From Nematostella vectensis (taxonomy: Eukaryota > Cnidaria > Anthozoa > Actiniaria > Edwardsiidae): a DNA stretch of 64,000 bases. A model generated the notes under the pieces. The model searched no databases and was not told where the DNA came from. It saw nothing but the letters and a program-made list of their open reading frames with translations. A program made the position numbers and the translations under genes. Shown here in pieces: positions 25,601 through 36,500 of this stretch; position 1 is the first letter of the stretch, and each line of letters starts with the position of its first letter. The stretch spans positions 4,031,501 through 4,095,500 of the forward strand of contig NC_064036.1 of NCBI RefSeq assembly GCF_932526225.1. The letters run 5' to 3'.

Positions 25601-27192
25601 TCAGTTCATATAAACAAAGAATTTATCCTTGAATCCTTTTTTTTTTCTTTTCACCCTACCACTGCCCATAGCATGCCTTCATCATGAATAGGCCATGTGA
25701 AGTACAGCTTTGCAGGATGTCTTCATCTTGAATTCTCCAGGTTTATGTTGGTGTTGGCTAGTAACCAGCCAGACCAGTTTGACTGGGCCATCAATGACAG
25801 GATTGACGAGTTGGTGGAATTTGGCCTTCCTAATGTGGACGAGAGAGAGCGACTAGTGCGGCAGTATTTCGAGGAGTATTGTCTCAAGCCAGCAACAAGC
25901 GGCTCTCGCACAAGGTAAGAGATCTTTTCACATTAAACATATTATAATGATGATGACAATGACAATGAGGATGCTGTGGTGATGATGACAATGACGATGA
26001 GGATGCTGTGGTGATGATGACAATGACGATGAGGATGCTGTGGTGATGATGACAATGACGATAGAGAAGCTGTGGTGATGATGACAATGACGATGAGGAT
26101 GCTGTGGTGATGATGACAATGACGATAGAGAAGCTGTGGTGATGATGACAATGACGATGAGGATGCTGTGGTGATGATGACAATGACGATGAGGATGCTG
26201 TGGTGATGATGACAATGACTATGAGGATGCTGTGGTAATGATGACAATGACGATGAGGATGCTGTGGTGATGATGACAATAATGACGATAATATTGTGCT
26301 GGAGATGAGAATAAGGTTTCAAGATAGTTTATTATTACTTATCACTGCTTTGTCTCTGACGCCTGCATAAAGTTTGATAACAAGAAGGGTTTTCTAAATA
26401 TATCGTTGTCTTTAATTTGAATGCTGTTTACTCTAATTCCGTTTGTGGTTATAATTTGTTTTTGAACTTCTGGTATTGTTGAGAAAATATTGTTTATCTA
26501 TTTTTATTGATAGTGGTCTATTTTAATGGTATTCTTACGATGGTAATGGTGGTTTGGGTGATGCTGCTGATGATGATGATAATGATGGTGATGATGACAA
26601 AGTTGATCTTCAATCTTGTGTTGGAGGTGAGGATAAGGTTTCAAGTACTTGATTAATAAAAATCACTGCAATGTCTCAAACAGCCGGATGAAGATTGATA
26701 ACTTCGACTTCAACGCAAAGTGCCGTGGGATAGCTGAGGTGACGGAGGGGTTGTCTGGTCGGGAAATCGCCAAACTGGCCATCGCTTGGCAGGTACTGTA
26801 CAACCTAGGATTAGAATTTATTTATTGAAATAGGAATAAACGTAGAATTGAAATAACCAATTATTTGAAAGATTATTGTCGAAGGCCTAGGACAAACGCC
26901 GTTTTTTTTGTTTCATGTACATACAACAATCAAATTGGTTCATTTGCATGCATTTGCATTTGTAACGGTACACGAAAAGAACAGCGTGTAAACTAGGTCT
27001 AACTGGCCTTGCTCTGTTTCCACATCCCAGGCGAGTGCGTACGGCTCCAAAGACGGCGTCCTCACTGAGGCGATCATGGATGAGCGGGTCAACGAGGCCG
27101 TGCGTCAGCACAAGCAGAAAGAGGACTGGCGCCTAGCTCCCGCTCCAGGCTACAGCGGTCATGAGGACACCGTCACGTCACCCAAGAACTAG
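19632..27192 (+). CDS. ATAD3: ATAD3, mitochondrial AAA+ ATPase
   Basis: Inner-membrane AAA+ ATPase involved in nucleoid organisation and contact sites. Seventeen exons: 19632-19848, 20279-20355, 20475-20576, 20981-21110, 21344-21416, 21509-21601, 23270-23339, 23527-23594, 23831-23918, 24187-24243, 24439-24564, 24975-25099, 25208-25259, 25326-25396, 25741-25914, 26684-26792, 27031-27192. Phases agree, giving 597 aa (human ATAD3A 586-634). The N-terminus [11 protein letters not shown] and [17 protein letters not shown] are diagnostic. A long coiled coil follows, then a TM segment ([17 protein letters not shown]), Walker A GPPGTGKT, Walker [12 protein letters not shown], sensor-1 [18 protein letters not shown] and a C-terminal lid ([13 protein letters not shown]). 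Exon 6 is followed by tandem copies of its own end (next entry). Confidence 0.97.
21563..22065 (+). repeat. exon-6/donor tandem array in ATAD3
   Basis: Starting with the end of exon 6 (GCAGCAGAACAGAGAGCAAC...GAGTCCATCAA|GTAAGTACC), about eight degenerate copies follow at intervals of about 70 bp. Several keep an intact donor, for example TTTCAAGTAAGTACC at 21666, ATCAAGTAAGTACC at 21734 and ATGAAGTAAGTG near 22010. Others have lost it (ATCAATTAAGTG). Most copies are preceded by an AG next to GCAGC. Another copy-like stretch lies at about 23020-23085 after an unrelated insertion. Confidence 0.88.
22066..23015. other. unassigned insertion between repeat copies in ATAD3 intron 6
   Basis: About 950 bp that separates two parts of the exon-6 tandem array. 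No convincing ORF or TIR was found. The sequence is less AT-rich than the surrounding intron. Because it splits the array it probably arrived after the duplications. Confidence 0.4.
25945..26290. repeat. about 33-bp minisatellite in ATAD3 intron 15
   Basis: About ten units of GATGATGACAATGACGATGA + GGATGCTGTGGT, with a variant unit (GACGATAGAGAAGCTGTGGT) appearing twice. A related purine-rich GATGATGATG patch recurs at about 26545-26640. Confidence 0.9.
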
Positions 27193-27469
27193 ACCACGTG
27201 ATTAATGTTACTAGTTGATACCGCTGGTCTACGTTATAGTATTGAGCACGCGGACTTCTGCGCTTGGTGACGATAGCGTGCGATTCCAATAATTTAAATT
27301 TTTAACTGAGGAAAACTGGGTATGTGATGGTTACCAAATACAGGTCTGCGTAATAACAAATATACGGGATGGCGAATATGGAGATACAAGACAAGTACGC
27401 AGGACAATAATTAAAGAGGATTTCATCTCAAGACACTTTTATACTTGGCTCTGGGGATTACGGTATACG

Positions 27470-27585
27470 CAGTATTGACGTCATTATCACCATAAAAGGA
27501 CTAAACGACTACGCGGTGATGACGTCATCATCACCATAAAAGGACTAAAACGGCTACGCAGTGATGACGTCCTTGTCGACACGCA
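27470..27585. repeat. duplicated CRE-containing segment downstream of ATAD3
   Basis: Segment TCACCATAAAAGGACTAAA...GGCTACGC...GTGATGACGTC is present twice with a period of about 48-49 bp, and a third partial start is seen. It carries two perfect TGACGTCA palindromes (27477-27484 and 27520-27527) and a half site. It lies about 300 bp past the ATAD3 stop and may be 3' UTR or an enhancer. Confidence 0.6.
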
Positions 27586-27774
27586 CTCTGTGCAGGTTAA
27601 AGACATTATTGGAAATGATGATCACCATTATATAAAAAGAGCTAATAAAAAATGGAAATAGATTTAATGCCTTTATTTTGGTTTAGATAACCTAAAGGGA
27701 GGGAGGAGTTGAGGGTAGAACATTTTTCTTCTATCTCACGTGGTCAGTATCCTAGTTTCCTTCTCTACTACTAC

Positions 27775-27913
27775 AGTGGTTTTCAAAATCCGTGCAACAA
27801 AATATAAAAGTTGTAAGTGTAATAGTCAAGCTGGAACAAAAGAGAACAAAGACATTACAGCGTATTAGTACTAATTAAACTAAATAGCATTTCACGGGTT
27901 TTTGAAAACCACT
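27775..27913. mobile_element. 139-bp MITE
   Basis: Terminal inverted repeats AGTGGTTTTCAAAATCCGTG and CACGGGTTTTTGAAAACCAC+T, with CTAC direct repeats on both sides (27771-27774 and 27914-27917). No coding capacity. It lies between ATAD3 and the Grl gene. Confidence 0.85.
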
Positions 27914-28601
27914 CTACCAACAAGCCCGTAACAGCTGATGCTTCCCCAAAGGGGACCCTTTCCCCCCCCCCCCCCCCCGGACCGTCACTGTCTATGTCAT
28001 CTTTCCATATTCGACCTTTTTATTATGGCATTTGCCATTTGCACTGACAACGTTCTTTAATGAATACAACCGCACACGTTCTTAACCAACCCAAGTACAT
28101 TAAAATGCTTTGTTTGGGACTTAATATTGTGGCGTAACCGACTAAGAATCGGGTTACCTTTTTATGCGAACCTGGTTGCTTGCTTATTAATGCGCGGGTG
28201 CCTTTGTGTTGTACTGTTCGCTAGAAAGAGGTGCTTGGACTGAAATCTCTATAATTGCCATACGAGCGCCTTTGAGTGGAAGACGTTTTATTATGTGAAT
28301 TCTAGTATTTCAAGCTAAAGGTGCAAGCAGATGCAAGATGGCTTAGAGCACCCCACCCCCTCTCCCCCCCCCCCCCCCCCTCTTTGAAAGATTGGGCTAG
28401 ATTTGCTTGACAATGAAGACTGTCTGGTTTGCCTTATTACTCCCGATCCCTTTTGGTTTGCCTTAATCCCGATACCTGGCCGCTGACCATCGTATTGCAT
28501 TCGCAAATCTTTTGCCACAGGAATTGTTCTCTGGATTTGCCTACTCCTAGCCTTACGTGTAGCCGCGTATCGCCACGCGAATGAAAAAGTTACCTAACAA
28601 C
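27914..28601. other. 3' flank between ATAD3 and Grl gene
   Basis: No gene seen. It contains a C-run (27963-27978) and another C-rich run (28363-28380). The right part is probably 3' UTR of the Grl gene. Confidence 0.4.
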
Positions 28602-31600
28602 TTAATTGCCGCCGAAGATCGTTTCTTGTAGAAAGAGAGCCACTACCGAGATGATCAAAAAGAACGTAGCAGATACACGCTCCCACGTGACCGTCAACGC
28701 GCTAATTTTAAAGCCAGTGCTCGGGGCGACATTATGCAAGTATGCAATGTACTTCTCAAAGTTAAAGTGCGGCAGTTTACGTGTCCTCTGCCATTTTCCG
28801 ACAGCCCTCGCAGATCCTACGAACAATCTCTGTAGTCTATCTGCCTCTGTGTGATCTGATTGGTCGCCCACTGACACGTAGCCCATTGTAGGCATGTGGA
28901 TGCGAAGATCCGATGGTAGCGAAGTTGATGGCCGTCTGTTCGGTTTGACTTCGTTTACGTTCGTACTTGGTTCGGATTCCGAGTCGGATTCCGAGTCCGA
29001 TTCAGGGCGTTCGACCCAGGCTTTTACCACCACGACAAAGTAGCTGCAAGGGAGATCTCAATGTGAGGGATTTTGGGAATCGTTTGGTAAAAGTTATCAG
29101 AACACTCAAAATCACAGTACAAGAAAAAACATTTTCCATTTTCTTTTAGCCAAGCTGCATGTCATGGCGTAACACATGATTACCAATGGTACGAGATGGA
29201 TTAACATGAGACCTCGTGCTTCGTCGCTCACTTATGAGCTGTATGTCATGGCGTAACACATGATTACCAATGGTGCGAGATGGATCAACATGAGACCTCG
29301 TGCTTCGTCGCTCACTTATGAGCTGTATGTCATGGCGTAACACATCATTACCAATGGTGCGAGATGGATTAACATGAGACCTCGTGCTACGTCGCTCACT
29401 TATGAGCTGTATGTTGTGGAGTAACACATGATAACCCACAGTGCGAGATGAATTTATGTGAGGCCTTGTGCGACGTTCGCTTACTTGTGGTACTGTTTGG
29501 TGACCCAGGCAGCAGTGCTCATCGGGTAAATGGCAAGAGCCAATGGCATCAAAGCGTGCCAAATATACAGGTTGTAGCGGTTCTTGTACAAGTAGACGTA
29601 CGCATTCACCAACACGGACGCCAATGTGACCATGAGAAGTAGCATAAGAACAACCTGGTGCACAAAACACCCGTCAAGAACATTCGAGAAAAAAGACCTA
29701 CCAGATAGGCACGTAACCTCTGCGGACATTATATGGAAAATAGATAGTATTCAACGACAATAAGAAATAACTCTTTTTTGTCGGCTAAGGTGGGTTGCGC
29801 GTGTACCTCCCTGTGTACGGGCCTGCCTGTCCCCCCGTATCCGTTTTCGTTTGAAAACGCAACCTTTTTGTTACGGATACGTGTATTGTCCACACGGAAA
29901 CGCAAAAACGATGACCGAAAACGGAACAATTTGAAAACGATCTCTAGAGTGGAACAATTTGAAAACGGTAACCTATCGGTGCCGTGGGGACGGACGAAAA
30001 CGGAACCTTTCGAAAACGATGGCGTTATAACCCAGGTCCAGTCCACTTGGCGCGTGCGTACGCTTGCGCTGTAGAACTTGTTACCGTTTTCTTATCGTTT
30101 CTGCGTTTTCGTGGAGACGGATCGTATCAAAATGAAAACGCTGCGTGTGGACGCGGATCTTTTTGAAAACGGAACAGGTTGGTACCGGTTGGTATACGAG
30201 ACAGGTTGGTGCCGAGGATAACGTCTCGCAAGCCACACCCATAATAAGACCCCCAGGGGCCTCTCACTTTAATTTTAGGCAAAATGACTGAGTTTAATTA
30301 AGAATGATATCGAGTACTCACTACACAAGCATGTGAAGAGTTCCTTGCAAATACTATTCGATCGTTAAAACTTTGGACCGCTTCGCGAATCGTTAACTTG
30401 TTGTTCTTCTTTCTTAACTGTGCACGCATTCTTTCTGCAAGAAAAACACAAACGAATGACCAGCAATACTCGCTGTAATTAGTCTGCTTATCAGCCGCAC
30501 TTAGTGTCACGCAACACTAAAAGATTATCATAGCATTTTTTATATACTTACGCTGGTACTCGATCATAGAATGTCCCGTGATCAGCATGATGCATGTAGG
30601 AATAAACCACAAGAGAGCATGCGCGTAAAGCACGTGAAGACCGGTAACAAACCGACAGACGTGCATAAAATACCACAAGGCAGTAGACGTGGTCTGTTTG
30701 AAGGTCACGTGATCAGCTTTGTCCAATCGCAGGATGACGTATTCGAGTGACGCGGCGATGGATATAAAGACCACCACGATGATTTGAAGTTTCTAAGAAA
30801 TAGAATGCTCACCACTTTAGTTAACGAGTGGGTTCGTTCTATGGTCTGGAAGTCTTGACTGGATCAAATTTCACCCCTTTTCTCATACTTTAGGCGTACG
30901 GAGTCCGCTATTACAGAAAAGCAGTGACGAACACCAGGTACAGGCGCGTACAAAAGAGTTACATGGTGCGCAATGCCTCCCCCCCCCCTTCCCCTTCACC
31001 CCGGCCACCAAAAAGTGGGTCATTTATTATTGAGCGGTGATCATATACTAAATATGAACCCCCTCCCTTTCTCTCTCTTAGAAAATCCTGGGTACGCGCA
31101 TGAAGGGGGATTTGTCTGCATCGCAGCTGCTAATAGAATTATTCTGGCCTTGTTTTCTGTGATTTCTTTTGAGTTTCTATAATTGGGTTCACCTTTGAAG
31201 TAACGCCGACTCTCCCCAGGGCCACGCGGTATGTCCCATCGTCCTCTAGCATGCGCATCCCGTTACGCATCCAAGGCATCGCCTTGGCAACCAAATAATA
31301 GGTCCCTAAGACCACGGTGCTCAGTTCAAATGCTTTTATCGCGACCCACGCGTACTGGTATCGTACAGACGCTTCGAATCCATCAAACGAGAACTTCAAT
31401 GCCACACTAACCACCCATAAGACGAGACCCAGGCGACTAAGGAAGTAAAACTCTGTGTTTCGTACATTCCCGACAAAGGCTGTCATGAGATCCAAGGGTC
31501 GCATGATGTCACGGACCAAGACAGGGGCCTTGAACGTGGCCCTGCGCACTACATCTCGTGGGGTGTGTGTCTTCATTTGGGTGATCGACTCAGTGGGGTG

Positions 31601-31693
31601 GATCTGAATGACCCTAGACCGCGCCCTTACCCCCATTTCATGCGTGGATGACACGTCAGATGAATCGTCTGCAAAGGGACAATTTTTAGCCAT
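28602..31693 (-). CDS. gustatory-receptor-like 7TM protein (Grl)
   Basis: Exons on the minus strand: 31693-31193, 30792-30552, 30434-30322, 29654-29485, 29043-28602; phases agree, giving 488 aa. Seven hydrophobic segments are visible: about FYFLSRLGLVLWVVSVALKF, AFELSTVVLGTYYLVA, IIVVVFISIAASLEYVIL, GLHVLYAHALLWFIPTCIML, LMLLLMVTLASVLVNAYVYL, YIWHALMPLALAIYPMST and TWERVSATFFLIISVVALFL. The C-terminal block TGFKISALTVTWERV fits the TM7 signature region of the insect Gr/Or-related family (Gr TYhhhhhQF position, here TW...LFLQ). In cnidarians such genes are called Grl, and a role in development rather than taste has been proposed. A long loop before TM7 holds an acidic repeat (SDSESDSESEPS). 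Family assignment is by motif and topology only. The intron 29044-29484 contains a donor array. Confidence 0.7.
29155..29490 (-). repeat. 84-bp tandem array seeded on the Grl exon-4 donor
   Basis: Four units with 84-bp period. On the gene strand, the true exon end reads CAGTACCACAA|GTAAGCGAACG. Downstream units carry ACAGCTCATAAGTGAGCGAC, that is the exon end plus a GTGAGCG donor. The array lies fully in the intron, but because 84 is a multiple of 3 it also reads as an open frame of four 28-aa repeats, which could mislead gene finders. Confidence 0.8.
29810..30185. mobile_element. nonautonomous element rich in GAAAACG motifs
   Basis: In the Grl intron. Both halves contain CCGTTTTCGT / GAAAACGG palindromic strings and inverted versions of GTGT(C/G)CACACGGAAACGC-like sequence (29885-29930 against 30095-30165). 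At least ten GAAAACG or CGTTTTC copies are packed into about 370 bp. No ORF with recognisable domains. Probably a MITE with subterminal transposase-binding repeats. Confidence 0.55.
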
Positions 31694-31709
31694 TAAATAA
31701 AATTAATGT

Positions 31710-31867
31710 CAGCGGCGTAGCGAGGATTTTTAACAGGAGGGGGCCCAAAAGGGACTTTCAAGGCATTTTCTCTTGTATTTTAAATAATATCTCATACATT
31801 TACTGTATTTTTGGCTGCTAAAAGGGGGGGCCGGGCCCTCTAGGCCACCACCATGGTTACGCCCCTG
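31710..31867. mobile_element. 158-bp MITE upstream of Grl
   Basis: Ends CAGCGGCGTAGCGAGG and (complement) CAGGGGCGTAACCATGG, with AATGT repeated directly at both sides (31705-31709 and 31868-31872). Inner G-runs and C-rich blocks are typical of a CAGGGGCGTA-type TIR family. It lies 17 bp before the Grl start codon, so it may form part of the 5' UTR or promoter. Confidence 0.75.
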
Positions 31868-32979
31868 AATGTTCATTTTTTTCACTATCTGAAGGCTTGT
31901 CTTATTTGTCTCGTTTTTCACCCCTATTCACCATATACACCCACAAGTGTATTTGGCAAACGAAAATATTAATACAATGACCAAATCTTTCAAGTTATAC
32001 TGTTATAAGACCCTGCTTTGTCTTTTGATAGCCTCGTTCAAAACTATGAAAACCGACCAAGACGGGTCATTTAAACGTCTTTGAAATCAAAAGATATATA
32101 TACTCAACTAATATACTTTTTGTTTGCGTAAGGGTTTAAAATGAGATTTGTATCTCCAAACCGATAATTTTAATAACACGCCAAATGCTGTATCTTGAAG
32201 TTTAATATAGATAACAAACGAAAAAAAACTTTAAAAGAATAATGTTACTCCGTTACTTTTTAAATTTTAAGAATTTTGATAGGCCAATATATTACTGTTT
32301 TAGTTTGTACCAGTCACCAGACCACGGGCTGTTTATCGGAATAAAGCAATAAGCAATACATCCCGACGTGATAGCTGTTATGACAACGAGAAATTAGGTC
32401 TACACACGGCACGAGCGGTAAAATGGTCAAATATAACAAAAGAGTATATTTCATAAATATTGTACTGACGCCTTTATAATGCAGTTACCTGATTCACTTT
32501 CGTTAGTATTAGCGTAACCAAACATCTGGCACATCGCAAGTCCTGCGCTTTTTTTGTCCAATGACGACTTTTAAAACCCACAACTCTATTAATGTTCCGA
32601 TTTCATCAAAGATATCATCGAAAAATTTGATTTATGGACAATTTGAGGCCATACTTCCTCGTCATTGATAAAGGGAAGTGAATCCGCTTCTTGGTTCTTT
32701 TCTCCGGACGTATGCGAGACTTAAAACATCATAAACATTTAAAAGAAGAGCGATAAATCAAGACAGTCAACAGATTGAGTAAACGCTAATTAACAATGAC
32801 ACTCACCTCATTTTGTCTATCAGAAACTCGCCCACAAGGAAGTGGAATCGGATCCACACAGTCAACAGATCAAGTGTTGGAAATACCTTCCTGGAAAATA
32901 GCTTTCTTGAACAAGATAAGTAATGTTTGTTGCCACTAGTCACGAGTGAGGTCAGGCTCTTGTGGTCTAATTATGCTTC
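31868..32979. other. intergenic, nothing recognised
   Basis: AT-rich sequence between the Grl gene and the LTR element. No ORF, tRNA-like fold or repeat structure that I can support. Confidence 0.4.
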
Positions 32980-33155
32980 TGTTACCTTATAATTTGTGAA
33001 AACTCGAGTAACATTAAAAATAAACCGAAAATAAACCACACAGAAACAAACATGGCGGTCAACACGTTTTCTTCTTCTTCTACCCACCCTGCATTATGGG
33101 TAATACAATATTTTTCTATGGGGGGGTGGGCAAGTGCTTAATTCCAAGGGTAACA
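32980..33155 (-). repeat. 3' LTR
   Basis: 176-bp LTR, TGTTACC...GGTAACA on either strand; downstream in element orientation. Identical to the copy at 39770-39945 on reading. Confidence 0.95.
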
Positions 33156-33558
33156 CACTTCCCCCCTGAAAAGATGTCGTCCTCGACATTTAAGTTACTA
33201 GTATGTTTCAATACTACAATGCAACTGAGGAAAAAAAAAATCTGACTACTCTACTATTTCAATGTTCAGTTCCATGAAGGCATGGTGTAGGGTGATCAAG
33301 TCCAACCATGGCTTCCACTTGTTTCTTCATACAGCTGTATCTTGCTTATTCTTTACTCTACAGTTCTCTTGCACAATGTCATTGCCACGTAAATACCCAA
33401 TGCTGCTCAAGGTCTTACACCTTGTTACCTACACTATTTGCTAGGCTATACTAGTATTATTCAACTAGTGTCTCTAACTAGACCGTTTTTTTTTCTTTTC
33501 TTTTTCTTGTAACAAACAAACAAATATAAGTCAAGTAAGTGTACTAGTGTACTTGTAA

Positions 33559-36500
33559 TTACATTGCTGGTGTCCATGGTGAGAAGGAAGGACATCTGTA
33601 GGGTACCTGTAAACCGTAGGGTACCGGATAACCGTAGGGAGTCTGTAGACTGCAGGGTACCGAATAACCGTAGGGTACCTGTAAACCGAAGGGTGCCTTG
33701 AACCCGCATGTGGCACATGGTAACTCTTGTGTAGGAGGTGCACCGTAAGCACTCCATGCTGACTCATTTATAGTTATACCATGGTTAGCGACCGGTCCCC
33801 GATAATAGGATGGCTGACCAATAACATCATAAGTAACCCGCAAAGGTGGATGCCTATTCCGCTCGGGTCGTCCAATGATGCTGCCATTAGCATAGTTCTC
33901 CTGGCTGTCCCTATCACCTTGTTCCCCTTGCTGCTGCTGTGATGCCCTCTCTGCCTGCTCCTCTATTGCTTCATCCAGCTCACCTGCCGTTCCTTCCTGC
34001 TGATCGGGTGCTCCATCCAGCTCGTCTGAAGCTTCCTCTTGCTGATCCAGAGATACATCTGACTCGCCTGATGCTATTTCCTCTTGCCGATCCGGTGCTA
34101 CATCAGACTCGCCTGATACTTCCTCCTGCTGACCCAGGACTACATCCGATTCGCTTGATGCTTCTTCTTTCTCGTCGGGCGCATATCCAACCGGTCTACC
34201 GTAAACAAAGTCTGGTTCCTCTTCACTACTCGACTCCTCTTTCAACTCTGCTGCGTTCCTTGTTGCAGGTTTCCGTGTTTTGGTTTTCCTTTTTGGCTGA
34301 GTAATCACGTCACTCATGAGATAATCACATGGCAGTAAGAGGTTATAATGCAGAGTCCGGTTCCTGCCCTTGCCATTCTCAGGTCTGACCTCATACACTG
34401 GGCTCGATTCTCCCTTCTGATTCACAACCACAAACACCTGATCCTCAAAGTATGAGCGTAGTTTCCCTGGACCGCCTCGTTCTGACAGGTTTCGTACCAA
34501 TACCCGATCACCCGGCTTAAGTGATGAGCATCTCACTTTCTTCTCGTAGTACCTCTTACCCCGCGCGGCTTGAGCTGTCGACTTAGAACGTGCGATCCTG
34601 TAAGCTTCTTCCATGGTTTCTCGCCACTTTGTCACATATTTCGGATACTGTTGCGGAGTGCCTTGCAAACTGGTACCAAGCATTAAGTCAATGGGAAGTC
34701 GAGGTGAGCGACCATAAAGTAGATAGAAAGGAGAAAATCCTGTTGAGTCATTTCGAGTGCAGTTGTATGCGTGTACAACTTTGTTAAGACTATCTTTCCA
34801 CTTGGATTTCTGGTTCTCTGGTAGTGTGCGTAACATTGCAAGAAGGGTCTGATTAAAACGCTCGACTTGTCCATTGGATTGTGGATGATATGGTGTGGTT
34901 CTTGAGTGAGCTACCCCACTAAGCTTTTCCAGATGTTTATGTAGATCGTTCTCGAACTCCTTCCCCTGATCGTGATGTATTCGAAGGGGAAACCCAAACC
35001 TCATGATGTAATCATTATACAGCTTCTCTGCCACTGTAGGGGCCGATTTATTCCGTGTTGCGTATGCTTGGGCAAATCGAGTAAAATGATCAATCACTAC
35101 GAGGATATATTCATACCCACCACTGCTTTTTTCTAGATGTAAAAAGTCCAAAGAAATGAGTTCAAAGGGAGCTGTTGTTTGAATACTCTGCATTGGTGCC
35201 CGTTGAGCATGTTTCGGTCGTTTTTGCTTGATACATCGACAAACAGAGGTAACATAGTGTTCAATGTCCTGTTGCATACGGGGCCAAAAGAACCTATCCC
35301 TCGCAAGTTGCAATACCCTCTCTGCACCGAGATGCCCCATTTCCTCATGTAATTCCTTATAAACGAGATGATGAAGTTTCCGTGGAAGGACCAATTGGAG
35401 ACGTGGTCCAATTCTCCGGCGAAGGATATCATCCTTACCTAGTTCCAACTTCTTCCAGTGACGTAACATGGCCTTTGTTTCAGGAGTTTCCTTCTTTCGC
35501 TCCTTTAAGCTGGGTAATGACTCATTAAGTATGAAACCAATCACCTTTCCAATTGTTGTATCCGCACGCTGAAGTCTCACAATGTCCTCTGTCGACCATG
35601 CTTGCGTGCCTAAGGTGACATTATCGTCGGGAGAATCTTCAAGGCATGCTGACAAAGAGATAGTCGGAATGCCATCTTCACCTGCCTGGAACTTTACAGA
35701 ATTCACAGTGGCTCCTATGTCTTCTTGGCATATGGTCTTCTGACATTCTTCCATATACTTCTCCATGCCTTGTGAAATCCGCGAGAGACCGTCTGCATCC
35801 CCATTTGCCTTTCCAGGTCTGTATTTGATGACAAAGTTATAGTCAGCCAATTCTGATACCCAACGCTGTCCGGTCGCATTCAATTTGGCAGTGGTCAGAA
35901 TGTATGTTAACGGGTTATTATCCGTGTAGACAGTAAATCCAGGGGCATAGTACAAATAGTCTCTAAATTTCTCCGTAATTGCCCATTTTAGCGCTAAGAA
36001 TTCGAGTTTCCCCGAATGCAGATGGTAATTGCGCTCGGCTTGAGTTAACGATCGTGACCCGTAACCAATGACTCTCAAGGTTCCTTTCTGGCGTTGGTAT
36101 AATACAGCCCCAAGTCCCCGCTCCGATGCGTCAGTGTGAAGAATAAAGGGTTGTTGGTAGTCCGGATAAGCCATAACGGGTGGTGATGTGATAGTATCTA
36201 TAAGTGTCTCCAGTATTCGCTGATGTTCCTCAGACCAAGAGACTGGTTGGCGTGATAAGGACTTACTCGACCTACTTTTCGATTTGGTACTTGTACCTCC
36301 CTTGGGTTCCGTCAAAAGATCATAAATGGGTGCTGCTAACGTCGCAAAGTTATGTACATATCTCCTGAAATAACTTAGAAGTCCCATAAGTCTGCGAACT
36401 TCTCCGACTGTCTTAGGTGGCGTATCCTTTAAATCCGTAACTGCCTTAATACTCTCCTGATCCATCCGATAACCTTCTTCTGACACAACATGTCCAAGGA

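Noticed and set aside
25945-26290. CRISPR-like array
   Set aside because: Units are directly adjacent without spacers; host is an animal. The same holds for all other tandem arrays here.
25884-26322. Open frames rich in His/Ser/Val repeats
   Set aside because: Translation of the ATAD3 intron minisatellite on the wrong strand.
29146-29670. 174-aa minus-strand frame joining TM6 to four 28-aa repeats
   Set aside because: A good donor (GTAAGCG) and matching phase to the next exon indicate that the repeats are intronic.
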